Assembly (NCBI GenBank): GCA_002256395.1
Contig: NKJG01000004.1
Location: 186,001-250,000, forward strand
DNA length: 64,000 nucleotides
DNA from: Bacteroidetes bacterium B1(2017)
GTDB taxonomy: Bacteria; Bacteroidota; Bacteroidia; UKL13-3
Direction of reading: 5' to 3'
Of this stretch, positions 36,829-45,719 are shown piece after piece (position 1 is the first letter of the stretch; each line of letters begins with the position of its first letter). Made by a program: the position numbers and the translations under genes. A model generated the notes under the pieces. It did no database searches, was not told the origin of the DNA, and saw nothing but the letters and a program-made list of their open reading frames with translations.

Positions 36829-38127
36829 ATGGAAAACAAGAACATGTTTGAAACTTTTGCTGATATGCAAAAAAAAGCTTCTGAAACTTTTAACACAGCG
36901 GCAGAAACTATGCAAAAAGCAATGATGAATGGTGGGAATGTTGACTTTAATTCTGATTTCTTCAAAAAATGGTACGATAGCCAAATGAATTGGTTTAACC
37001 AAGCTCAAGGAGAAAACAAAAATGCACAATCATTTGAGTTCTTTAACAACTGGATGAGCAACCAAATGAACATGGCAAAAAATTGGCAAGAAATGAGTGC
37101 TAATATGTTTAAAGGTGTTCCTCAAATGAATACTATGAACACTGATTATAGCAACATGATGAATATGTTTAACTCATGGAAAGAAACTATGACGAATAGC
37201 TATTCTGAAATGATGACTAACATTAACAATGGTACAGCAAAAGAATCTTTCAGCGGTTTATTTAACAATGCTGAAATGTATATGAAAATGTTTGAATTGA
37301 TGATGCCAATGATGAAAAGTTTAAACGATAAAACGTTTACTCCTGAAATGTTTAAGCAATCATTCAATACAGAAATGTACAAAGACATGATGGACAAAAT
37401 GTTTAACATGCAACCTGATTTCATGAAAACCATGATGAACAATATGAATGGTGGAATGAAAGATCAAATGGGTAAGATGATGGACATGAACAAAAACATG
37501 TTTGATACCATGAAAAATAACATGAATGCCCAAATGGGTAACATGATGCCTAATGATATCTTTGGTTCGGCCATGAGCAACTATACAAACATGTATAACC
37601 AAATGAATTCAGCTTTTGCTCCTCTTACTAAGTTAATGCCTGTAAATAGCCAAACCAAAAATATGGAAGCTATGAAAGAAATTAGCAATATGTTAAGCGT
37701 TTACAATGTTAAAAATAGCCAACTTCAGTATATGATGTATACTACTGGATTAAAAGCTATGGATATTCTTTCAGAAAGTCTGTATACCAAGGTTAGAAAT
37801 GGCGAAGAGATGAAAGATTTTATGACTGTTTACCAAGAGTGGTTAAGCGTTCAAGATAAAGAATTTATCAGCTTATTTGAAACCGACGAGTATTCTAAAT
37901 TAATGGGTGAGGTTAGTGCTATGCAATTAACTTTAAAGAAAACCATTGAAAAAGAAATGGAAAAATCTATGAGTAGCCTGCCTTTGATTAACCGTACAGA
38001 AATGGATGAGTTATACAAAACAGTTTACGAATTAAGAAAACGTATCAATATGTTGGAAAAACAATTAGATACTGAAGTTGTAGTTGAAGAGCCAAAGGCG
38101 GCTAAGAAAACTGCTAAAAATGCATAA
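36829..38127 (+). CDS. phaE: Class III PHA synthase subunit PhaE, extremely methionine-rich
   Basis: 432 aa from ATG 36829. The C-terminal segment LPLINRTEMDELYKTVYELR with the following coiled coil (about residues 385-420) is the PhaE signature; the end is basic (KAAKKTAKNA), as in granule-associated proteins. PhaE is the non-catalytic partner that activates PhaC. About 66 residues are Met (~15%), most of them before residue 290, in amphipathic Asn/Met/Phe segments such as MMDKMFNMQPDFMKTMMNNM. This far exceeds ordinary proteins; a hydrophobic, flexible granule-binding surface is my inference. Own promoter upstream; a terminator lies between it and phaC. Confidence 0.85.
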   Translation: MENKNMFETFADMQKKASETFNTAAETMQKAMMNGGNVDFNSDFFKKWYDSQMNWFNQAQGENKNAQSFEFFNNWMSNQMNMAKNWQEMSANMFKGVPQMNTMNTDYSNMMNMFNSWKETMTNSYSEMMTNINNGTAKESFSGLFNNAEMYMKMFELMMPMMKSLNDKTFTPEMFKQSFNTEMYKDMMDKMFNMQPDFMKTMMNNMNGGMKDQMGKMMDMNKNMFDTMKNNMNAQMGNMMPNDIFGSAMSNYTNMYNQMNSAFAPLTKLMPVNSQTKNMEAMKEISNMLSVYNVKNSQLQYMMYTTGLKAMDILSESLYTKVRNGEEMKDFMTVYQEWLSVQDKEFISLFETDEYSKLMGEVSAMQLTLKKTIEKEMEKSMSSLPLINRTEMDELYKTVYELRKRINMLEKQLDTEVVVEEPKAAKKTAKNA

Positions 38128-38150
38128 AGTTTAGGGTTTGTTTATATTAG

Positions 38151-38195
38151 GCCGCAGTTATTTGGTTTACTCCTTATTTCTGCGGCTTTTTTTTT
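38151..38195 (+). terminator. Terminator between phaE and phaC
   Basis: GCCGCAG (38151-38157) pairs with CTGCGGC (38180-38186) around a 22-nt loop, followed by nine T. It would cut most transcripts after phaE, so phaC needs read-through or a promoter in 38196-38242. Confidence 0.7.
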
Positions 38196-38242
38196 ACAGA
38201 TATTTTCTATAAATCGCTCACATAACATTTAAATAACAATCT

Positions 38243-39298
38243 ATGGATAACAAGAATTTTGCAGGAATGATGGATGAACTCCATACAGCAAGCAAGAAAT
38301 TAGTAAAAGGTTACGAAGTATTATCGGGTATACAAGACGTTGAGGTGGCAACTACTCCAAAAGAATTAGTTTGGGAAAATGATTTGGTTAAATTATACCA
38401 TTACAAGCGCGAAACTCCTGCTAAATGCAAGATTCCTGTCCTTGTTTCATTTGCTATAATGAACCGTCATGATGTGTTGGATTTACAACCTGATAGATCC
38501 TTAATGAAAAAACTTTTAGATGAAGGTTTAGATATTTACATCATGGATTGGGGGTATCCAAAACAACAACATAAGTTCTTAACCATGGAAGATTATATCC
38601 TTGGTTTTATGAATGATGCTGTTGACTTTGTTAGAAAAAGTACAAAAAGCCCTAAAATTCATAAAATGGGAATCTGCCAAGGTGGTACATTTAGCGCCAT
38701 ATACGCAGCATTATATCCAGAAAAATTAAAGTCTTTAACAGTTTATGTTACCCCGTTTGATTTTAGTGGTAATGAGTGTATGCTTTATAAATGGACGAAA
38801 GACCTTAACGTAGATGCAATGGTAGATAGCCTTGGTATTATCCCTGCTGATATGTTAAATGCTGGTTTTGGTTCATTAAAACCAAGTGCCGATATTTCTA
38901 AATATTTTGGAATGGTAGATATGATGCAAGATGAAGCCAAATTGAGCAATTTCTTGCGCATGGAAAAATGGAAAAACGATTGCCCAGACTTAGCTGGTGA
39001 AATGTTCCGTAAATACATTAAAGACCTTTGGAGAGATAATAAATTAATTAAAGGTGAATTTGAATTAGGTGGTAAATTGGTGAATTTAAAAAATATCACT
39101 ATGCCTTTCCTAAACATCTTTGCCACCGAAGACAATATTATTCCAAACAGCTCCACTCGTCCAGTAATGAAGGTTATTGGTTCAAAAGATAAAGAAGAAT
39201 ATGCCTTCCCAGGTGGACATATTGGCGTGTTTGTTGGTGGTAAATCTCAAAAAGAATTAGGTCCTAAAGTTGCCCAGTGGGTAATAGATAGAAGCTAA
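38243..39298 (+). CDS. phaC: Class III polyhydroxyalkanoate synthase catalytic subunit
   Basis: 351 aa from ATG 38243, the length of class III PhaC (about 355 aa). It polymerises (R)-3-hydroxyacyl-CoA into PHA. The alpha/beta-hydrolase lipase box is GICQGG with nucleophile Cys145. Asp297 lies in FATEDNIIP and His326 in FPGGHIGVFVGG, completing the Cys-Asp-His triad with spacing close to known class III enzymes. The start of the fold (PVLVSFAIMNRHDVLDLQPDRS) is also typical. It works as a complex with PhaE; monomers probably come from PhaJ. A strong symmetrical terminator follows. Confidence 0.92.
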   Translation: MDNKNFAGMMDELHTASKKLVKGYEVLSGIQDVEVATTPKELVWENDLVKLYHYKRETPAKCKIPVLVSFAIMNRHDVLDLQPDRSLMKKLLDEGLDIYIMDWGYPKQQHKFLTMEDYILGFMNDAVDFVRKSTKSPKIHKMGICQGGTFSAIYAALYPEKLKSLTVYVTPFDFSGNECMLYKWTKDLNVDAMVDSLGIIPADMLNAGFGSLKPSADISKYFGMVDMMQDEAKLSNFLRMEKWKNDCPDLAGEMFRKYIKDLWRDNKLIKGEFELGGKLVNLKNITMPFLNIFATEDNIIPNSSTRPVMKVIGSKDKEEYAFPGGHIGVFVGGKSQKELGPKVAQWVIDRS

Positions 39299-39311
39299 TT
39301 TATATATACGT

Positions 39312-39350
39312 AAAAGGCTTGGTTCAGTGCACTGAACCAAGCCTTTTTTT
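39312..39350. terminator. Bidirectional terminator between phaC and polX-like gene
   Basis: AAAAGGCTTGGTTCAG (39312-39327) and its exact complement (39332-39347) form a 16-bp stem with a TGCA loop and flanking A/T tracts. It serves the convergent phaC and PolX-like genes and touches the stop codon of the latter. Confidence 0.88.
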
Positions 39351-41004
39351 ATGCCCTTTTTTTAGCAAAATGTGCTTCTATAAACGAAAGGTCTTGTGCA
39401 TTAAAGCACATCTCTTTGCTTAGTCCTCCTTTGCGGGCAACTTCTACACCCCAAAACATATCGTAAAAACCATCTACCTCATGGGCATCTGGGTTTATAC
39501 TAATCATAACACCTTTGTTTAAGGCATAATCAAGGTGTCTCCAATCCATGTCTAATCTATACGGGTTCGCGTTTAGTTCTATAATAACTCCGTTTGCCGC
39601 ACAGGCATCAATTATCTTTTCATGATTTATTGGATAGCCTTCACGCATTAATAACAAGCGTCCAGTTGGATGTCCCAAAATAGTAGTGTACTTGTTTTCT
39701 ATAGCGGTAATCAACCTACTCATGGCCTTCTCTTCATTCATTTTTAAAACGCTATGAACAGAGGCAACTACATAATCAAAAGTCTTTAATAGTTCTTCCT
39801 CATAATCTAAATTGCCATCATATAAAATATCACTTTCAATACCTGCAAATACTTTAAACTTGCCAGCAAATTTTTGGTTCAAGGCTCTAATTTCTTCCTG
39901 TTGTTTTAAAACCTTCTCCTCAGATAATCCGTTGGCATAAAAGGCACTTTTCGAGTGGTCTGCCATTCCTAAATAGGCATACCCTTTATCCAAACAAAAA
40001 TTGGCCATGGTTTCAATAGTATGAATACCATCACTCCAAGTTGAATGGTTATGCAAAGGGCCTGTAAGGTCTTTAAACTCTATTAAGGTAGGAAGTTTTC
40101 CTTGTTGAGCTTTTTCTATTTCTCCTCTATCTTCTCGCAGTTCTGCAACAATAAAAGGTAATCCAGCTTGGGTATAAATTTCTTCTTCATTATCAAATGT
40201 TGTTTGAGACGATTTAAACAAGGCAACCACCTTTTCGATATGCGTAGCTGAGGAGCTGAGTTGCCAAGCTTTATAAGCTCTTTCCGAGGGGTGACAAATT
40301 TCTATTTTTATTTTATATCCTTCAAACTTCAACTCTTCTTCGTCTAAATCCAATTCGTTTCCACTTAAACATTCATCTCTAAAAGATGCTTCATCCTCTG
40401 TACAAATTAAGATTTCTATTTCTGTTAGTACCTCAAATTTGCGTTTTATTTCACCTATTAATTCAACACTTTCAACGGTTTCAAATTGTTCAATGTGGGC
40501 AAGTAATCTTTGTGCAACTGGATAAGCTTTTGCATAATGAAATTTATCTGCCGACACAAACATGAATTCTATTTGCTTAATAACGGCTTCTTGTGTTTTT
40601 AACCCAAATCCCTTGTATTGAGCAAGTCTGTTTTCTTTGCACGCATAAAGTAATTCACCAATAGATTCTACTCCCATTTCTTTCCAAATAACAGCAACTT
40701 TCTTTGGGCCAATGCCTTTAATACGCATAATATCCCTAACTCCAGATGGAGTGGCCTCCATTAGTTCTGTGAGCTCTTGAAAGGTGTTTGTGCTTGTTAT
40801 TTCATAGATTTTTTGAGCAATACTTTTCCCAATACCCTCCATCTTTTCTAATTCTTCAACACTCTTCCCAAATAAGGGTTCGATAATTTTATCAATCCTA
40901 AAAGATGCTGAGGCAAAAGTCTTAATCTTAAAAGGATTTCCACCATGTAATTCACTTAAATCGGCATATAATTTAAAGATATCTGCTAAATCTGAATTTG
41001 TCAT
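39349..41004 (-). CDS. PolX-family protein with PHP domain, polymerase site degenerate
   Basis: 551 aa from ATG 41004, the normal PolX length. Domains: helix-hairpin-helix region (residues 1-140, MEGIGKSIAQKI and IKGIGPKKVAVI), X-family palm (about 150-290), and PHP phosphoesterase (from about 313). In PolX the palm carries GS...DxD plus a third Asp. Here the positions read GEIKR (184-188), EIE (Glu195, Glu197) and IEI (Glu235), so all three carboxylates are Glu and the nucleotide-binding GS is GE. The PHP metal ligands appear intact: HNHSTWSD (318-325), MADH (348-350), GIESDIL, SVHS, GHPTGR and NPDAH. I infer a 3'-5' exonuclease or other phosphoesterase with reduced or no polymerase activity. 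Confidence 0.85.
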   Translation of the reverse strand: MTNSDLADIFKLYADLSELHGGNPFKIKTFASASFRIDKIIEPLFGKSVEELEKMEGIGKSIAQKIYEITSTNTFQELTELMEATPSGVRDIMRIKGIGPKKVAVIWKEMGVESIGELLYACKENRLAQYKGFGLKTQEAVIKQIEFMFVSADKFHYAKAYPVAQRLLAHIEQFETVESVELIGEIKRKFEVLTEIEILICTEDEASFRDECLSGNELDLDEEELKFEGYKIKIEICHPSERAYKAWQLSSSATHIEKVVALFKSSQTTFDNEEEIYTQAGLPFIVAELREDRGEIEKAQQGKLPTLIEFKDLTGPLHNHSTWSDGIHTIETMANFCLDKGYAYLGMADHSKSAFYANGLSEEKVLKQQEEIRALNQKFAGKFKVFAGIESDILYDGNLDYEEELLKTFDYVVASVHSVLKMNEEKAMSRLITAIENKYTTILGHPTGRLLLMREGYPINHEKIIDACAANGVIIELNANPYRLDMDWRHLDYALNKGVMISINPDAHEVDGFYDMFWGVEVARKGGLSKEMCFNAQDLSFIEAHFAKKRA

Positions 41005-41034
41005 TGTCTGTTTTTATTAATGATAAAAATAGTA

Positions 41035-41970
41035 CTAAAATTGATTACGCCATACTAATATTAAAACTCCAATAATGGATACTAATACAGCTAAATACGA
41101 CTGAAAAGGAACTTTTTCTTTGAAGAAAATTACCGAGGCAAATAAAACACTTACAGGTAATAAAGAAAAGAGTGTTTGTGCAACAGATGCCTCCAAATAA
41201 GTGGCTGTTAGTAAGGATGAACTTACCCCAATAATAGGCCCAAATAAGGTCCCGAGCAAAATGGGTTTTAAATTTTTAATAGTGGTGCTTACTAGCTTAA
41301 ATTCTGTCCATAAATTAGTAGTAAAGGCACCTATTATATATACACAAACACTTGCCAAAAACATACGAATCCAAGTGGCATAAATAGGGCTGAACCCATC
41401 CCCAGATATTGAAAATCCTTTTTTTGCTAATACCAATCCTACCCCTTGACAAATGGCACCTAGCGCGCCAAATAAAATACCTTTTGTGTATTCTGCCTTA
41501 TCTGCAACTTTACTCTGTGTTTTTTCTTTTCTTGATAATACCAGAAGCATTATTCCAAAAACAGAAACACTCATGCCTACAATTCCTATAAAGTTAATAT
41601 GCTCGCCTATTAAGAGGTTTGCAGCCATTAATGCAGCACCGGGTGCAAAACAACCAAACAAGCTGGTTCGCCTTCCTCCTAATATTCTATATGCGGTAAA
41701 AGCAAAATAATCGCCTAAGGTTAACCCAATAAAGCCTGATAGGCCAAACCAAAAGTATTGCTCAACTGAAATTGTCGTAAAGAGGTTAATGGGCGAATAG
41801 GAGTTCATCACCATCACAATACAACTTAATGCTATAAAGGCATATAATAATCTTACTCTATTTACACTTGCAGGGTTAACTAATTGCGAAGCTCGTGTAA
41901 ATGCAAAGGTTCCAATTGTCCAGCTAAATAGAGTGGCGCAGGCTGCTATGTATCCAACACCAATACCCAT
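41035..41970 (-). CDS. DMT-superfamily transporter (two EamA domains)
   Basis: 311 aa from ATG 41970, which overlaps the stop of the upstream gene by one base (TAATG). About ten hydrophobic helices form two EamA repeats (about residues 5-145 and 165-305). The C-terminal repeat ends FFKEKVPFQSYLAVLVSIIGVLIL, typical of drug/metabolite exporters. The substrate is unknown. Translational coupling to the beta-CASP hydrolase gene is probable from the overlap; a functional link is not evident. Confidence 0.85.
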   Translation of the reverse strand: MGIGVGYIAACATLFSWTIGTFAFTRASQLVNPASVNRVRLLYAFIALSCIVMVMNSYSPINLFTTISVEQYFWFGLSGFIGLTLGDYFAFTAYRILGGRRTSLFGCFAPGAALMAANLLIGEHINFIGIVGMSVSVFGIMLLVLSRKEKTQSKVADKAEYTKGILFGALGAICQGVGLVLAKKGFSISGDGFSPIYATWIRMFLASVCVYIIGAFTTNLWTEFKLVSTTIKNLKPILLGTLFGPIIGVSSSLLTATYLEASVAQTLFSLLPVSVLFASVIFFKEKVPFQSYLAVLVSIIGVLILVWRNQF

Positions 41971-43394
41971 TAAAGAATAATTTCCTCCTCCATGCTAGGT
42001 ATAACGGCAGTAGTTAATCCATCTTCTAAAACAGATTTTTGCATAGCAAGTAATTGGGGTTCTTCGCCATGAACCAAAAATACTTTCTGTAAACCTTTTC
42101 CATTGGCTTTAGAATTAACGGCTGTCTTATGAATGTATCCAAATACCTCATCATGGTCGGGATGCGAACTAAACACATCTGTTTTGGCTATTTGGGCATA
42201 TACATTCTTTTCCTTATTCTTTATTCTAATGCTCGATTGACCTTGTAACAATCTATGTCCAAGTGTTCCTTCGGCGCAAAAGCCTGCAATTAATATAGTA
42301 GAGTAGGGGTTTTCAATATTATTCGAAACATGTTCTTGAATTCTTCCACCTTCAACCATTCCAGCAGCCGAAATTATAATACAGGGGTCGTAGTAATTCA
42401 TTAACTCATCGTGCTCATCCATCCCTTCTAAATACTCTATTCCTTCAAATTTAAAGAGACTACCATATTGGTTCATAAAATCATGTGCTTCCTGGTTTAG
42501 CAAATAATTATGGCGCTCATAAACGGGGGTGCTTTTTATGGCTAGTGGACTATCTACAAAAACCTTCAACCAGTCTGGAATTAATCCTCGTTTTTTTAAT
42601 TGATTTATGGTAAAAACAATGGCTTGGGTTCGGCCCACACTAAATGCTGGTATTACTAACCGGCCTCTAAACTCAACGCAGGTTTTTTGAATATAATGCA
42701 TCAACTCATCCTCGGCCGATTGTGTTACAATATGCTTACGACCGCCATAAGTAGATTCTGTTATGAGGTAATCTACATTTTCAAAAATTTCACCGTTCTT
42801 AACCAATTTACTATTCGATCGTCCTAAATCGCCTGAGAAACCAATGCGTGTTGTTTTGTTATTTTCAGTTATGGTTATTTCTATACTTGCTGCTCCTAAT
42901 AAGTGTCCTGCCTCTAAAAATTTAATAGAAACCTGTTCATTAACTTTATAATCTTTATTGAGAGTTATGGTTAAGAATTGTTCTACAGTTTGCTTAACAT
43001 TTTTTTCACTAAAAAGCGGTTTGGGTATTTGGTCTCGGCGTGTTTTTTTTGATCTCCCCAAACTTTTTCTATATTCATGAAATTGAATATTTGCCGAATC
43101 ATAAAGCAAGTATTCGGTAAGTTCTGCGGTTGCTGGGGTGCAACAAATATGTTTGCTAAATCCTTGGTGAACCAAAGCAGGTAGGTTGCCTGAATGGTCA
43201 ATATGGGCATGAGTTAATAATACCAAATCAATATCAACTGGTTCAAACGGAAATAAATTGGGTTTTTCAACTGGATTCTTTTTAACCTCATAATCCATTC
43301 CGCAATCAACCAAAATGGTATATCCCGAATCCAATTGCAGCATATACATACTCCCCGTTACCTGCTTAGCCGCCCCTAAAAATCTTAACTTCAT
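41970..43394 (-). CDS. MBL-fold beta-CASP hydrolase, RNA-processing type
   Basis: 474 aa from ATG 43394. Metallo-beta-lactamase motif HAHIDHSG (about residues 63-70) binds two zinc ions; further ligands are in EAGHLLGAA and SGDLGR. The beta-CASP insert (about residues 200-390) and the C-terminal RNA-specificity region (VFSSHPDHDE, VFLVHGEEPQ) match archaeal/bacterial CPSF-like nucleases. The expected activity is RNA endo- or exonuclease in the cytoplasm. The family is often annotated only as exonuclease; which RNA it cuts is unknown. Divergent from upp. Confidence 0.85.
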   Translation of the reverse strand: MKLRFLGAAKQVTGSMYMLQLDSGYTILVDCGMDYEVKKNPVEKPNLFPFEPVDIDLVLLTHAHIDHSGNLPALVHQGFSKHICCTPATAELTEYLLYDSANIQFHEYRKSLGRSKKTRRDQIPKPLFSEKNVKQTVEQFLTITLNKDYKVNEQVSIKFLEAGHLLGAASIEITITENNKTTRIGFSGDLGRSNSKLVKNGEIFENVDYLITESTYGGRKHIVTQSAEDELMHYIQKTCVEFRGRLVIPAFSVGRTQAIVFTINQLKKRGLIPDWLKVFVDSPLAIKSTPVYERHNYLLNQEAHDFMNQYGSLFKFEGIEYLEGMDEHDELMNYYDPCIIISAAGMVEGGRIQEHVSNNIENPYSTILIAGFCAEGTLGHRLLQGQSSIRIKNKEKNVYAQIAKTDVFSSHPDHDEVFGYIHKTAVNSKANGKGLQKVFLVHGEEPQLLAMQKSVLEDGLTTAVIPSMEEEIIL

Positions 43395-43475
43395 CGTGTT
43401 CTTCTCTTATTCCAACTCTTTTGTGAATAGCAAAGAAAGGAACTTTCTTTAACTTTGCTCAATAATTGCCCAAGT

Positions 43476-44120
43476 ATGCTTCAAATTTTGACCCAACAAA
43501 GCTCTATTATCAACGATTTTCTTGCCGAATTACGCGATGTTTCCATTCAAAAAGACCGCGCTAGGTTCAGGAAAAACGTAGAACGAATAGGCGAAATTAT
43601 GGCTTATGAAGTAAGTAAATACCTTGATAGAACTGAAGTTTCGGTTCAAACACCCTTAGGCCAACATGCCTCCATGCTCCAAAAAGAACAGCCTGTATTA
43701 GCTACTGTTTTAAGGGCTGGATTAGCTTTACATCATGGCTTTTTAAATTATTTCGACCATGCAGATAATGCCTATGTTTCGGCATATAGAAAGCATACAA
43801 ACTTGCATGAATTTGAAATTGTGGTTGAATACCTTGCCACTCCTAGTATCGAAGGCAGAACTCTTATCCTAATCGACCCAATGTTGGCCACAGGTAGAAG
43901 TATGTTTTTAACTTATAAAGCTCTTTTAACAAAAGGAAAACCAAGTAGAGTGTTTGTGGTAAGTTTAATAGCCAGTGAACAAGGTGTAGAATATATTCAA
44001 AAACATATGCCCAATGCCGATATTTTTATTGCTGCTGTTGACCCATCACTCGATGAAAACAGTTATATTGTGCCTGGTTTAGGTGATGCCGGCGATTTGT
44101 GTTTTGGCGAAAAATTATAG
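43476..44120 (+). CDS. upp: Uracil phosphoribosyltransferase
   Basis: 214 aa from ATG 43476 (a TTG at 43455 would add seven residues). It makes UMP from uracil and PRPP for pyrimidine salvage. The PRPP loop is LILIDPMLATGRSM (about residues 133-146); the uracil-binding C-terminal segment is DPSLDENSYIVPGLGDAGDLCFG. A TAnnTTTG-like box (TAACTTTG, 43450-43457) precedes the ATG, but no -33 TTG sits at the right distance. The next gene starts 4 bp after the stop. Confidence 0.93.
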   Translation: MLQILTQQSSIINDFLAELRDVSIQKDRARFRKNVERIGEIMAYEVSKYLDRTEVSVQTPLGQHASMLQKEQPVLATVLRAGLALHHGFLNYFDHADNAYVSAYRKHTNLHEFEIVVEYLATPSIEGRTLILIDPMLATGRSMFLTYKALLTKGKPSRVFVVSLIASEQGVEYIQKHMPNADIFIAAVDPSLDENSYIVPGLGDAGDLCFGEKL

Positions 44121-44124
44121 TCAC

Positions 44125-44610
44125 ATGAAAAAATTTGCTTTCCTTTTAGGAATTGGACTTTTACTTTTTGGGTCGAGTAAAGCTCAAGAAATACCCTTCA
44201 TTAAAAAAGAACAAATTTCCCTTTGGCAAAGCTCCATAACGGATACCATTTATGTAATTAATTTTTGGGCAACTTGGTGTAAACCCTGTTTAGAAGAACT
44301 ACCAAGTTTCGAGAAAATAACGCGCAACTATCCAAATTCCTTCGTGAAGGTAATTTTAGTAAGTAATGATTTTAAAAAGCAAATAGACACTAAATTAGTT
44401 CCCTTTCTTAAACATGCTAAAATTAAAAGCCAAGTAGTATTTATGGATGAAACCAATCCGAATACTTGGATTGAAATGGTTGACCCAAATTGGAGTGGGG
44501 CCATACCCGCAACCCTTATTTTTAAAGGAAGCACTGGTCAAAGGTTCTTTAAAGAAGGAACTCTTTCTTATGATCAATTAAATACTGAAATCACAAAACT
44601 CTTACGATGA
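44125..44610 (+). CDS. TlpA/ResA-like secreted thioredoxin-fold protein
   Basis: 161 aa from ATG 44125 (MKKFAFLLGIGLLLFGSSKAQ, a signal peptide); the frame is open into upp, but that extension is not a plausible start. Thioredoxin fold with redox motif FWATWCKPCLEELPSF (CKPC near residues 52-55). A periplasmic disulfide reductase role, for example cytochrome c maturation or repair of oxidised proteins, is inferred from the family. Overlaps the next thioredoxin-fold gene by ATGA, so the two are translationally coupled. Confidence 0.85.
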   Translation: MKKFAFLLGIGLLLFGSSKAQEIPFIKKEQISLWQSSITDTIYVINFWATWCKPCLEELPSFEKITRNYPNSFVKVILVSNDFKKQIDTKLVPFLKHAKIKSQVVFMDETNPNTWIEMVDPNWSGAIPATLIFKGSTGQRFFKEGTLSYDQLNTEITKLLR

Positions 44611-45218
44611 AAAATCACCTTCTAATTTTCCTATTTAGTCTTGCTTTTGTATTCAATAGTAAGGCACAAGTAACAACTACAAGCACCTTAAAACCTGGAG
44701 ATAGTGGAATTGATTTTAATCTAAAGGGTGTGGATGGGAAAATGCATTCTTTAGCTAATATGTCCGAAAATAAAGGCTTTATAATTGTTTTCACTTGCAA
44801 TCATTGTCCTTTTTCACAAGCCTATGAAGAAAGAATTATCGCTATCCACTCGAAGTATTCAATTCTAGGGATGCCCGTTATTGCCATCAATCCCAATGAT
44901 GCTAAACGCCAACCAGAAGACAGTTATAAGAATATGATTAAACGTTCAAAGGAACATGCCTATGCGTTTAACTATTTGGTGGATCCAACTCAATCAATAG
45001 CCAAAGCATATGGAGCTACAAGAACACCACATGTTTTTGTTTTAGATTCAACCCTAAAAGTAATTTATGTAGGCGCTATCGACGATAATTTTGAGGAACC
45101 GAAAGAGGTAAAAGAAAAATATTTGGAAGCAGCTTTAGATGCCTATTTGGCAAATATTCCAATATCTATTAGTCAAACAAAAGCTATTGGGTGTGGTATT
45201 AAATGGAAACTAGATTAA
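44607..45218 (+). CDS. Secreted peroxiredoxin/thioredoxin-family protein
   Basis: 203 aa from ATG 44607, coupled through ATGA to the preceding gene. A signal peptide (cleavage near NSKAQ, about residue 21) precedes an AhpC/TSA-type thioredoxin fold. The active site is FTCNHCPFSQAYEERI, that is CNHC with the Pro next to it. The later cis-Pro region is TRTPHVFVLD. This matches the thioredoxin family proteins often fused or linked to redox chains in Bacteroidota. Probably works in the periplasm alongside the TlpA-like neighbour; the substrate is unknown. Confidence 0.82.
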   Translation: MKNHLLIFLFSLAFVFNSKAQVTTTSTLKPGDSGIDFNLKGVDGKMHSLANMSENKGFIIVFTCNHCPFSQAYEERIIAIHSKYSILGMPVIAINPNDAKRQPEDSYKNMIKRSKEHAYAFNYLVDPTQSIAKAYGATRTPHVFVLDSTLKVIYVGAIDDNFEEPKEVKEKYLEAALDAYLANIPISISQTKAIGCGIKWKLD

Positions 45219-45222
45219 AATC

Positions 45223-45666
45223 CTAAACAGGTGTGTCTATAACGGCATATGTTGCACTTCCTTTAGCAATTAAGGTAAGAATACCATTGTTTTCGGTAAA
45301 TATTTCTGCTTCGGCAAAAATTAATTTCTGACCAGCTTTTAATACAAATCCTTTGCAAAAAGCTACTGGTCCAAGACCCGGATTTAGGTAAGAAACTTTC
45401 ATTTCGGCTGTAACCACCGTTTGATTCTTCTTTACCAAGGTAAAAGAGGCAAATCCTGCTGCTAAATCGGCAAGAGTAGCCACCACACCGCCATGTAAAA
45501 AACCAATTTGTTGTTTATGATGTTGTTCAATCCGAAGCTCGCCCTCTATAAATCCGGGTTCAATCTTACCTACAACAAAGCCTAAATGATTCATGAAATG
45601 GTTTTCATGCATTTTTCCTTTAATTAGCTCTAAAAATTCTGGGTTTTGGGGAACAAACTGCTGCAC
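45223..45666 (-). CDS. PaaI-type hotdog thioesterase
   Basis: About 148 aa if started at GTG 45666; TTG 45714 (163 aa) and ATG 45612 (130 aa) are alternatives. The hotdog domain carries the PaaI signature IGFLHGGVVATLADLAAGFA (catalytic Asp in the ADLA helix) and KVSYLNPG in the central strand. It hydrolyses acyl- or aryl-CoA thioesters; the actual substrate is not readable. Cytoplasmic. Divergent from the DUF3822 gene with almost no space, so its promoter must overlap that gene's beginning. Confidence 0.8.
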   Translation of the reverse strand: MQQFVPQNPEFLELIKGKMHENHFMNHLGFVVGKIEPGFIEGELRIEQHHKQQIGFLHGGVVATLADLAAGFASFTLVKKNQTVVTAEMKVSYLNPGLGPVAFCKGFVLKAGQKLIFAEAEIFTENNGILTLIAKGSATYAVIDTPV

Positions 45667-45719
45667 TTTTTTATTTTTTGAAAGGGTTTTACTACTTTGC
45701 GAAGGTAAGAACAATCCCT

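Noticed and set aside
37360-37602. His-rich antisense open frame opposite phaE
   Set aside because: Its His codons (CAT) are simply the complement of the many Met codons (ATG) in PhaE; it is a by-product of the Met-rich gene.
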